In this document: one piece after another, positions 46,711 through 54,828 of the stretch | How positions within the stretch are numbered: position 1 is the stretch's first letter | How the letters are laid out: every line of letters starts with the position of its first letter | Assembly: GCF_014695915.1 (NCBI RefSeq) | Contig: NZ_JACJPF010000107.1 | Span: 88,546-152,545 of the forward strand | Direction of reading: 5' to 3' | Source: Trichocoleus sp. FACHB-40 | GTDB lineage: Bacteria; Cyanobacteriota; Cyanobacteriia; Cyanobacteriales; FACHB-T130 | DNA: 64,000 nucleotides | Notes under the pieces: model-generated | Databases searched by the model: none | What the model saw: the letters and a program-made list of their open reading frames with translations, nothing else | Told to the model about the DNA's origin: nothing | Position numbers and translations under genes: made by a program

Positions 46711-48825
46711 TTAAGCAGTGTGAGCAGTTTGATAAGGACTCGTCAACTTATCCAACTGTTGCACTAACAAGCTGAGGAATAAACCCACATCAGTGACAAC
46801 GCCGACAGATTCCACAGAACCTCGATCGCTTAATTTCGTCACCACTGCTGGGTTAATATCGACGCAGACCATTTTCACCCCCGCTGGGGTCATATTTCCG
46901 ACACCGATGGAATGTAGCATAGACGACAGCATCAGAATCATGTCTGCGCCTTCCAACAACCGGGCATATTCTTCCTGCGCCTTAATCATATCCGTCTGAG
47001 TATCTGGCAAAGGGCCATCATCGCGGATGGAACCAGCGAGGGAGAACCGCACGCCAGCATGGACACACTCGTATAAAACGCCACTGGTAACAACACCTTG
47101 CTCAACCGCTTTCTCGATGCTGCCGCAACGACGAATCATGTTAATTACCTTCAGGTGATGGCGGTGTCCGCCGCGCACAGAAACGCCGCGTTTCATATCC
47201 ACACCAAGGGAGGTTCCCATCATCGACTGTTCGATGTCGTGGACTGCGATCGCATTTCCTCCTAGCAACGCCTGCACGTAACCTTGGCGAATTAGATGCG
47301 CCAAGTGTTCGCCGCCGCCCGTGTGAATCACAACAGGCCCAGCCGTCACAACCACTTTGCCGCCTTGATCCCGGACTTGGCGAAGTTCCCAAGCAACTTG
47401 CTCAACCACCAATTCCACGCGGCGTTCGCTGGAAACGCCAGCAGACATAAAGCTGAATTCTTGGGTATTTCGCACTTCCCGCGATTCTGTTTTACGCACG
47501 GTGCGGATACCGACGACATCGACAACTACGCGATCGCCAACTTCTAAATCTCGCAGCAGCTTACACCGCGCCACGATCCCGTTGGAAGTGTCGGTAATAG
47601 CGATCGCGCCATCCATGCGCTGTCCCAGCACCTTGATCCATTCCCCATTTACCCGTACTTGTGTCGGATAAATAGTTGATACGTAGAAATCATCGGGAGC
47701 TACACCTGCTTGCAGGACTGGTTCCAGTTTCGCATCGCGCTCGTCTTGAGGCAGATCCACCGCACCCAAATCAATCAACTGCGATAAAATCGCTTCCATC
47801 ACTTCGTGGGAAGGAGCCGACACCTTCACCTCAGCACTTGAGGTACTTTGTCGCTGTGCTCCCAGTTGGAAATTGAGAACCTGGAAACTACCCCCATTTT
47901 CCACAACTAAATCTAAAGCCCGGTTGATTAAGCCAGTGTCCAGCAAATGCCCTTCCATGCGAACCGTGCGGCTCTCTACGGAGACAGCTTCATGAACTTC
48001 CGTTCGCACAGGTTCCGTCACCCGTAGTGTTAAGCACTTAGCTGCACCGCCTGCTTTCAAGAATTCCGTTAGCGGCGTTTCAATTACCTGGAAACCAACA
48101 TCGGTAAGGCGTTTTTTCAGGCTTTCACTCGCCTTATTCATCACTACAACGCTGTCAATATTCACGGCGTTGCAGGCGAAATTCACCGCATCAGCTTCTG
48201 CGATCGCAATTCGCTTCTCCGGCGCGACTCGCATTTCAATGACGCGGTTGGAGTAAGAATCAAACGCAGGGGGATAATACAGCAAATAGCCGCCATTTAA
48301 GGGACAAAAGCAGGTATCCAAGTGATAGAAGCGCTCATCCATCAGTCGCAGGGAAAGCACTTCGATATCCAGCCACTTTGCTAGATACGGGTGCGAGTCG
48401 AGTTCCGAACGGAAACCGTACCCCGCCCACAGCCAGCGCCCTTCCCGATCCAGCAGCGCATCGCCAGCACCTTCAAAGGGCAAGTCTTTGGGCAATTCAT
48501 GCACGGTGCAGCCCTGGGACTCAAACCACTCTTTAAAGTATGGCTCTTCCCCTTGCCGCTCTTTGTGGAAGAAGCGACTGAGAACGACAGTATCTCCCAG
48601 CACTAGCCCAGCGTTGGCTGTGAACACCATATCAGGCACGCCGCGTTGGGGTTTAACTAAATCAACAATTGCATGGTCTTTGAGGACGTGGTGAAGCTTT
48701 TGCCACTGCTCGACGGCGCGATCGCGTGACGACTTGTGAATATTGCCCTCCATCCAGGGATTAATCACATAATCCACATCGTAATGATCGGGAGCGCACA
48801 TCAAAAAGCGGATCGGGGAACTCAT
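46711..48825 (-). CDS. argZ: Arginine dihydrolase, bifunctional ArgZ/AgrE type
   Basis: 704 residues. The N-terminal amidinotransferase-fold domain (1-280) converts arginine to ornithine, CO2 and ammonia, as shown for Synechocystis ArgZ and Anabaena AgrE. The catalytic residues known from ArgZ occur at identical positions: N22 (DYVINPW), N71 (FTANAG), H168 (FYHLDTC) and C264 (GGAAKCLTL). The C-terminal LOR/SDH-type domain (about 285-690) corresponds in Anabaena to ornithine cyclodeaminase activity making proline. It feeds the cyanobacterial ornithine-ammonia cycle and cyanophycin nitrogen use. Monocistronic, with a strong terminator. Confidence 0.95.
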   Translation of the reverse strand: MSSPIRFLMCAPDHYDVDYVINPWMEGNIHKSSRDRAVEQWQKLHHVLKDHAIVDLVKPQRGVPDMVFTANAGLVLGDTVVLSRFFHKERQGEEPYFKEWFESQGCTVHELPKDLPFEGAGDALLDREGRWLWAGYGFRSELDSHPYLAKWLDIEVLSLRLMDERFYHLDTCFCPLNGGYLLYYPPAFDSYSNRVIEMRVAPEKRIAIAEADAVNFACNAVNIDSVVVMNKASESLKKRLTDVGFQVIETPLTEFLKAGGAAKCLTLRVTEPVRTEVHEAVSVESRTVRMEGHLLDTGLINRALDLVVENGGSFQVLNFQLGAQRQSTSSAEVKVSAPSHEVMEAILSQLIDLGAVDLPQDERDAKLEPVLQAGVAPDDFYVSTIYPTQVRVNGEWIKVLGQRMDGAIAITDTSNGIVARCKLLRDLEVGDRVVVDVVGIRTVRKTESREVRNTQEFSFMSAGVSSERRVELVVEQVAWELRQVRDQGGKVVVTAGPVVIHTGGGEHLAHLIRQGYVQALLGGNAIAVHDIEQSMMGTSLGVDMKRGVSVRGGHRHHLKVINMIRRCGSIEKAVEQGVVTSGVLYECVHAGVRFSLAGSIRDDGPLPDTQTDMIKAQEEYARLLEGADMILMLSSMLHSIGVGNMTPAGVKMVCVDINPAVVTKLSDRGSVESVGVVTDVGLFLSLLVQQLDKLTSPYQTAHTA

Positions 48826-49028
48826 AAAAAAAATCTCAGGTGGATTAGATGCGAAATACTATTGGATACAGACTTTCCATGCTCCAATTCTGTCAATTTT
48901 GTTACAAAATTTTTGCCTTTGAGCTATGAAAGTCGGCTCCAGAGGCAACTACCTATTCTATTACTTTAGCGACTAAATAGGAGCTACTGGTTAAAAAAAC
49001 TCATTGTTAAATTAAACCAAAAGTAGAG

Positions 49029-49058
49029 AAACCCGGTTCTTCTAAAAAACCGGGTTTT
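49029..49058 (-). terminator. Terminator of the SGNH esterase gene
   Basis: Stem AAACCCGGTT / AACCGGGTTT (10 bp, 9-nt loop) between the esterase stop and argZ. T-rich tracts occur on both sides, so it may act in both directions. Confidence 0.75.
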
Positions 49059-49121
49059 CTTTGAGGACAGGGAGTTGTAAGTTTAATTACACTCGCCTAG
49101 TTAAGAGATGCCAATTATCAA

Positions 49122-49814
49122 TTATTCATTACTTTTTCGATATTGCAATAAAGCCTTCGGAAAAGTAGCATCTGCTAATAATGGCTGTAAACCTTGGGCA
49201 ACGCGAACGGCTAAAAGCTTCTGTCCGGCTGCGTTTGGATGAATAATATCGTCTTGGCGATATTGCGGATTATCGATTATTCCCTTCAGCACATCTGGAA
49301 TTAAGTACGCTTGTGTATCTTTAGCAACGCGCTGGACAAGTTCGTTGTATTCATCTCTAGCTAACCCCAGCTCCGGTAAACTAAGGTTCATTCCTAACAA
49401 CACAACAATTGCTTTTTGTTGTTGAATTGTTGTCACTATTTGCCGCAGATTCTGTTCTGTCTCAGTTTTGGGAATTCTTCCCAAGAAATCATTTCCACCT
49501 ATTCCCACAATAACTATCCAAGGTTGGGCGGCAATCACATCTTTTTGCAAGCGACTAAGTGCCATTGCAGTTGTATCGCCGCTGACACCGCGATTTACAA
49601 TTGGTATACCCAACTGACGAGAGAGAACGCTGGGATAAGCTTCGGTTTGCGCTACGCCATATCCAGCGGTAATGCTATCGCCTAAAGCAATGATTTGCGT
49701 ACCAGCGCCAGCTTTAAGGTTTTTGACAGTTTCGGGTTGACTAGCGCAGCTGGTAACGGCAAAAAACGAAGCAAAGAGCATACTAAAGAACCAATACCAT
49801 CGGCGGTGTTTCAT
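49122..49814 (-). CDS. SGNH/GDSL esterase lipoprotein (TesA-like)
   Basis: 230 residues. A lipobox (FAVTSC, Cys at 23) indicates a lipoprotein signal, so it is probably periplasm-facing. The SGNH blocks are present: block I ALGDSITAGYG (catalytic Ser), block II Gly in VNRGVSGDT, block III GGNDFLGR, and block V DDIIHPNAAG with the Asp-x-x-His pair. It resembles arylesterase/thioesterase I; natural substrate unknown. A small overlapping gene pair lies upstream. Confidence 0.92.
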   Translation of the reverse strand: MKHRRWYWFFSMLFASFFAVTSCASQPETVKNLKAGAGTQIIALGDSITAGYGVAQTEAYPSVLSRQLGIPIVNRGVSGDTTAMALSRLQKDVIAAQPWIVIVGIGGNDFLGRIPKTETEQNLRQIVTTIQQQKAIVVLLGMNLSLPELGLARDEYNELVQRVAKDTQAYLIPDVLKGIIDNPQYRQDDIIHPNAAGQKLLAVRVAQGLQPLLADATFPKALLQYRKSNE

Positions 49815-50053
49815 TTTTGGGAGAGTGAGAAGCTATTTTGGCACTCTCTTAATTCTGCCAAATTCATCCAACCCGCAGGTTGAAACTTGGGGCTATACAA
49901 ACGAAGGATGCGATCGCGGACTTTCTTAACCTGGGCTCGTCGGGTTTTGATTGTGTAGCGGCGATTTGTAATCTCCACTATGTGCGATCGCACTATTTCT
50001 GATTGTTCATCCGGCGCAAATAGCGGATGTGAAGCCCCAGACAAAAGAACCAT
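49811..50053 (-). CDS. Small basic protein, unknown function
   Basis: 80 codons. The central part (EIVRSHIVEITNRRYTIKTR, then QVKKVRDRILRLYSPKF) looks like a real small protein. Internal GTG starts such as VRSHIVE could be the true start. Its upstream end overlaps the next gene by about 60 bp in another frame, and its stop overlaps the esterase start (ATGA-type coupling), so the three could be translationally coupled. Confidence 0.45.
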   Translation of the reverse strand: MVLLSGASHPLFAPDEQSEIVRSHIVEITNRRYTIKTRRAQVKKVRDRILRLYSPKFQPAGWMNLAELRECQNSFSLSQK

Positions 50054-50322
50054 AACAGCAAAACTAATAACACGCTGGGAGATGTTTGCACAACAGTCTC
50101 GTATTGTATTGACTGTGACTGATGCTGAGCCTGTCTTTGAGCTTGTAGCTGTGGTTCAAGGAAGTTGTCATGCAAGTTTTCTACTGCTTCCCGTTGCTGA
50201 ACTTTGTCTTTTTGCTTATCGGTTTCCTGCTGCTGAAGTTGATCTTTTTCAGAGTGCGTAATCACTGATTCACCCCGTTTGTGGGTTAACGAGGTGAATT
50301 GTTTTTTTGGGCTTTTCCTCAC
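49993..50322 (-). CDS. Gln-rich coiled-coil protein with C-terminal membrane helix
   Basis: 109 residues. A polar Gln/Lys-rich N-terminal half (HSEKDQLQQQETDKQKDKVQ), a Gln-repeat stretch, and a C-terminal hydrophobic helix (about 81-97, PSVLLVLLLWFFCLGLHIRY) followed by basic residues. It is probably tail-anchored. No family recognised. Confidence 0.5.
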   Translation of the reverse strand: MRKSPKKQFTSLTHKRGESVITHSEKDQLQQQETDKQKDKVQQREAVENLHDNFLEPQLQAQRQAQHQSQSIQYETVVQTSPSVLLVLLLWFFCLGLHIRYLRRMNNQK

Positions 50323-50434
50323 GCACGTTCCCCAAGCGCAGCCGGAAATGTTTGTATAATGCGGGTTACAAGCTTGGGGAAGCTTGCTGGGTTGGGCTGC
50401 TAAAAGTTCTTAATATTTTTTTTTCATTTGAGTA

Positions 50435-53400
50435 ATGGCAAGAAACATTGGCTGGGGAGAACCTGCTAAGAGTAATGCAATCAAATTGCTGGAAGCCTTG
50501 CTGTCTCTTGCGGATGGATGGGAGTTAGATGACTGTGAGTTAAAGGCAGCAGTTCAAGTTGAGTGGGTTTCAGAGAATAAGCTGCGGGTGACGGGGAAAG
50601 GTAAGCAGAAACGCGGAAAAAGGGAAACAATAGTTGAAATTGGCACCACGAAGAAAGCTTTAGTAAAGCTGGTAGAGAAAGCCGGGAAAAGTTTAGAATT
50701 TCCACAGCGTCAACAGGGAGAAGGCACCAGCAGAGAAGACAGGGAAGCAGAAGCGGTTCAAACTGTTTTCGACTGCTTGAGAGAGTTGGGGGTGTTCGAG
50801 GAAGATCCCACCAATACGAGAAAGAACCAAGGTTATTGGAAATTCAGTCTGAAGTTGAAGCACCAAACAGCGTCTTTGGCGGAGAATCTGGCAGAGATTC
50901 AGCTGAAGTGGAAGGAGCAAAATTCAGAAGAACCGCCACCGCCACCAACTAACATCAACTGGCGCGATATCTGCCACAAAATGCTGGAGGAACAGCTGAG
51001 ACGTTACCAATTCCGGCGACAGGCGACGGGTACGGGGTTGGGGCATGAGGTAGGTATCTATGTGCCACTGGGATTGGTGAAACCGACAACTCAGCCGCGG
51101 CGGGGTAAGGAGTTTTGCCCATCTCCACATGAGGGGCGGTTGCAATATCAGCTGAATGAGAAGGAAATTGAGAAGCGGTTTGAAGCGGATGCGTTTCTCC
51201 GGGAGGTGATTGAGGCGGGGGAAGGCAAGACGATTGCGATTATTGGGGAACCGGGGGCGGGGAAAAGTACCTGGTTAGAGCAAATTGCCCGTCATCTCAA
51301 GGATTCAGAAAATGTTTCCCGGTTGCCGATTTGCATTCAGTTAGGAAGTCTGGATGGGAAAACCTTGGAAGACTATTTACTCCAGGTTTGGCTAAAGGAG
51401 GCGCTGTCTCTTCAAGGAATGGTGGTATCAGCCCAGATGCAAACTGAGTTGATGCAGTTGTTGGTAGTGGTATAGAAGTAGTGATAAATCCACTTTCACC
51501 CCTTACCGTACAAGGCTTTGAGCATTGAATATCACTACCTGTTTACCACTACCCAGTTGTTTAATTCTCATCAGGTGTGGTTGCTGTTGGATGGGGTGTA
51601 TGAAATACGGGCGGATACATCCACGGGGGCAAATTCGCCTCTACAAGGAATTGCAAATCAGCTGAGGGGTTGGGTGGCGCAGGCTCAAACCCTGTTAACC
51701 TGTCGGCTGAATGTTTGGCAGGCGAACGACCGCGTAGTGCCGAATTGTGATGTCTATCGCACCCTGGATTTTGACGATCCGCAGGTGGGGGAGTTTATTG
51801 AAGAGTGGTTTGCCAAGGCGGGGAAGCCCCAGTTAGGGAAACAGTTACGGGAGAAGTTAGAGGAAGCGGGGCGAGAACGGATTCGGGATTTGATTAGAAA
51901 TCCTTTGCGGTTGGCGCTGTTGTGCCAAACCTGGACGGTGAAGCAAGGGGAGTTGCCAAAGACGAAGGCGACGCTTTACCAGCGATTTCGAGAAGATTTC
52001 TATGAGTGGAAAAAAAACGAGTTTCCCATCAGCTGGCAGCAACGGCAGGAGTTGAATGCAGGGTTGGGAAGGTTGGCAGTTGCGGCAATTGAGAAGCAGA
52101 CACAGCTGAGGGAGTCGCTGGCATATCAGGTGATGGGGGAATCTCTTTTTGAGTTAGCGCGACAGATTGGCTGGCTAAATCTGGTGTACCGAGATGGGGA
52201 AACCGATGAACCTGTCTATGCGTTCTATCATCTGACGTTTCAGGAATATTTTGCAGCGCTGGCGATTGAGGATTGGCACTTTTTCTTGACTCATGACAAT
52301 GACAATCCTCAACCGTTACCGGGGAATGTTTACCGCATTTTTGAGCCGCAGTGGAAAGAGGTGATTTTGCTATGGCTGGGGCGAGATAAAACCGAAGTAT
52401 TAAATGAGCAAAAAGAGCAGTTCATCTTGAACTTAGTAGAGTTTGATGATGGTATTAATAGTTTCTATGGGATTAGAGCATTTTTCCTGGCAGCATCTGG
52501 CATCGCAGAATTCACAGGTTTTGTAGAGTGTAGCCTTCCTGATGCAATTGTGGCAAGAGTGGTTAACTGGGCTTTTGGTTACTTCGATTTTCAAACACAT
52601 GGTTGGTGTAATAAATTTCCTGGGATTGCAGAGCAATCTAGGGCTGTACTACAACAAACTGATCGCAGCAAAGTAATTGACGTTCTAACAAAACTATTGC
52701 CTCCTTATATTGAACATCTGACTGAATTGTCAAATATACATCAAGATAATCTGGTTCCTAAAGAATGTATACTTGGCTATGATGGAGCATTATTGCAGTT
52801 CGTTGTTATAGTCACATTAAGTTTATTGAAACTCGATTCCGAAAATGATTATGCAAAAGAAACTATGAAGTATTTTATGCATATTTTTGAGCCTATAGAT
52901 TGGCATATTGGTGATTTGAAGTATATGAGTGATGACTTTATCCCTTTAATTGAGAGCGCTAGTACATACTTTGGCTTTAATAAAGAGTTTGGGCAAAGTT
53001 CTAATCAAAAGGCTCATATTGGATCGAAGGATACAGTAGAATCTTTAATACAACAAATTTCTGATAATCAAGAAGAAAATATTATTAGCCACAATATTTG
53101 GAAATTAAAGGAATTAATAGAAAAACAGCAAAATTTTTCGTTTGAAATGGTACTCAAAAATACAAATAAATACTTGCATTATTTGGACTATGAAAAACAA
53201 TTTCCACTTTATATCAATTGCTACGAAGTAATCTGGCACTGCGCCCAAAATATGACTTACCCAAACTTTTATCGTGCTTGGCACAATCTAACTTCTGCCT
53301 ATCCAGAAATTCTAGAAACCACTGCTGTTTCTTCCAACTCCTCAACGCAAAGCTTCGACTTGGCGAATTTACCCCAACTACTCAACACAGCGATCACTAA

Positions 53401-53794
53401 TAACTCCAACCTCAACGACACCATTCACCTCATTTGCATTGACAGCAGCAAATTCGAGAACCCAGATAACCCTGCCTCGGAAATTTACGCCGAGATGGTC
53501 ATGCAAGGCTGTCCCGAACGTCAGAATCGGGAACCGGAAACGATGCAAGCTCTGAAAGTTTATTGTCAACTAAAATGCCAGGGAGTCTTCCTAATTTTTT
53601 ACGAAGATACAAGCGGCGAACCATCCCAAGGCTTCAGCCAAACTTTTCTCACATCTCTGAGCAAATTTCATAACGCAAGGAGAATTTGTGTAGTGAGCGA
53701 ACAGCCTTGTAATCTCCAAACCTTCTCTCCCAGTCAGCCAAATTTAATTGCTGATATTGTGAGTTGGGTTCGAGAGAAGATTATGGAAGAATAA
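50435..53794 (+). pseudogene. NACHT-domain ATPase (bacterial NLR-like) interrupted by a MITE
   Basis: One reading frame covers the region apart from a 91-bp insertion at 51463. Before it lie an N-terminal ~170-residue helical/beta region (MARNIGWGEPAKSNAIKLLE) and a NACHT P-loop GEPGAGKST at residues 271-279. After it come the Walker B (VWLLLDGVYEIRAD), RNPLRLALLCQTW, the FYHLTFQEYFAALAI motif and a C-terminal globular domain (IHLICIDSSKFENP). Removing the insertion and one target copy restores ~1086 codons. Some bacterial NACHT proteins defend against phage. Walker B has Tyr where the family usually has Asp (DGVDE), a further sign of decay. The 3' part (51518-53794) could still make a 758-residue fragment without a P-loop. 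Confidence 0.88.
51463..51553. mobile_element. 91-bp MITE in the NACHT gene
   Basis: Terminal inverted repeats of 24 bp (51463-51486 and 51530-51553) match at 21 positions and begin GGTAGTGGTA. The element is flanked by an exact 8-bp direct repeat CAGTTGTT (51455-51462 and 51554-51561), a target-site duplication. It encodes no protein and puts four stop codons (TAG, TAG, TGA, TAA) into the host frame. An 8-bp duplication is compatible with several IS families, so the parent transposase cannot be named. Confidence 0.93.
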
Positions 53795-53845
53795 AGCGTG
53801 ATCGCTAACCTATTACAATAGTACCAAAGGCTTTCTAAAAATATT

Positions 53846-54085
53846 ATGACTACTAAATTAATTGTTAACCCCTCATCCTTAGTATCCAAGGGTATCCAGA
53901 TTAGTCAAGGAGATAACCTGAATCTCTTTAAGTTTACTGATGAGCTACAGTCTCGCATGGAAGAACTTTTGCAGAAAAAAAAGGCTGACTTACTGACACC
54001 AGAAGAAGTAGCCGAATTAGCTGCAATATTAGAACTAGATAGAATTTTTACCTTAATCAACGCTAAAATTATCGCTCAGGCATGA
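53846..54085 (+). CDS. Small helical protein, antitoxin-sized
   Basis: 79 residues, with a predicted C-terminal helical region (ELQSRMEELLQKKKADLLTP and EELAAILELDRIFTLINAKI). This LTPEE-x-AEL-x-x-x-x-ELDRI pattern is common in small cyanobacterial proteins, some next to toxins. No toxin gene is adjacent here, so the function is unknown. It lies 51 bp downstream of the broken NACHT gene. Confidence 0.6.
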   Translation: MTTKLIVNPSSLVSKGIQISQGDNLNLFKFTDELQSRMEELLQKKKADLLTPEEVAELAAILELDRIFTLINAKIIAQA

Positions 54086-54109
54086 CAATAAATAGACCTC
54101 TTGCATAAA

Positions 54110-54348
54110 TGCCTTGAACTAAAGTTCAGGCTTAAAGCTAAAACCCGTTAAAACGGGTTGAAAATGTCTGCCAGTTAGCTTTAGCTAACTTTGGCTTTCA
54201 GCCCGAAATTTATTTCTGGGCTGACTAATGCCTTGAACTAAAGTTCAGGCTTAAAGCTAAAACCCGTTAAAACGGGTTGAAAATCTCTGCCAGTTAGCTT
54301 TAGCTAACTTTGGCTTTCAGCCCGAAATTTATTTCTGGGCTGACTAAT
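54110..54348. repeat. 119-bp tandem repeat, two copies, each with several hairpins
   Basis: Two copies (about 54111-54229 and 54230-54348) differ by one base (G/C in AAAATSTCTGCC). Each holds four palindromes: GAACTAAAGTTC, AACCCGTTAAAACGGGTT, AGTTAGCTTTAGCTAACT, and CAGCCCGAAA / TTTCTGGGCTG. A third copy begins (TGCCTTGA) and breaks off into a gene remnant. Confidence 0.92.
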
Positions 54349-54464
54349 GCCTTGACCTGAATGATGAACGGTATGATCAGGATGATTCCATTCGGACAGC
54401 TAGGCGGCTTTGGATGCAAGGTGGTTGGCATCCGCCCAAGGAAGATCCGTGTCAACAAGAGTAG
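54348..54464 (+). pseudogene. 3' remnant of an unidentified gene
   Basis: Directly after the repeat, one frame reads LNDERYDQDDSIRTARRLWM, then QGGWHPPKEDPCQQE to TAG at 54464. The composition is that of a real protein C-terminus, but no start precedes it; the frame enters from the repeat after a TAA. The rest of the gene has probably been replaced by the repeat. Family not recognised. Confidence 0.4.
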
Positions 54465-54471
54465 CGATCGC

Positions 54472-54762
54472 TTACTCACTTTCCTCAACTTTCTTGTGAG
54501 TTGCTAACCCAGCGATAAAAGCGCCTAAAATTGCCCCAGTCCACAAGCCAGTCGTGCTGCCTTGCATAAACGATCCTGGCATCACCAAAGCTTTGCAAAC
54601 TGGCTTATAGCCCGGTATAGGCAAAGTATGACGCGCCCCATTTTCGCACTGTTGGGAGTGGGCAGCCCAGCTAAGTTGTCCGCCCACGTAGGCACCGAAA
54701 AAGCCCGATGCCAGTGCTATAAATGTGCAAATTAGGGTTCGGTTTTGAGGTAGCTTCTTCAT
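54472..54762 (-). CDS. Small membrane protein, two helices
   Basis: 96 residues. Helix one lies at about 9-29 (TLICTFIALASGFFGAYVGG) and helix two at about 70-88 (GLWTGAILGAFIAGLATH). The loop between them has two Cys (QQCENGAR, PVCKALV). The N-terminus is basic, giving an N-in topology with an external loop. Function unknown. It is downstream of ppc on the same strand, separated by a strong inverted repeat. Confidence 0.65.
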   Translation of the reverse strand: MKKLPQNRTLICTFIALASGFFGAYVGGQLSWAAHSQQCENGARHTLPIPGYKPVCKALVMPGSFMQGSTTGLWTGAILGAFIAGLATHKKVEESE

Positions 54763-54770
54763 AGCTAATT

Positions 54771-54819
54771 GCTAATAGCTAAAAGGTAAAGTTGAATAAT
54801 TTACCTTTTAGCTATTAGC
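54771..54819. terminator. Perfect 20-bp inverted repeat after ppc
   Basis: Arms 54771-54790 and 54800-54819 are exact complements around a 9-nt loop. T-runs occur on the plus-strand side (CTTTTTAG). It lies 10 bp past the ppc stop and 9 bp before the small membrane gene, so it could end ppc transcription or regulate that gene. Confidence 0.6.
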
Positions 54820-54828
54820 CTTTTTAGA

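Noticed and set aside
54085..54110. Toxin gene partner for the small protein at 53846
   Set aside because: No ORF with toxin features lies on either side, so a toxin-antitoxin pair is not supported.
54110..54348. Tandem repeat considered as a CRISPR array
   Set aside because: The two units are contiguous and identical along their whole length, with no unique spacers and no cas genes nearby.
54300..54488. 62-codon minus-strand frame next to the tandem repeat
   Set aside because: Mostly antisense to the repeat and the plus-strand gene remnant; no supporting signals.
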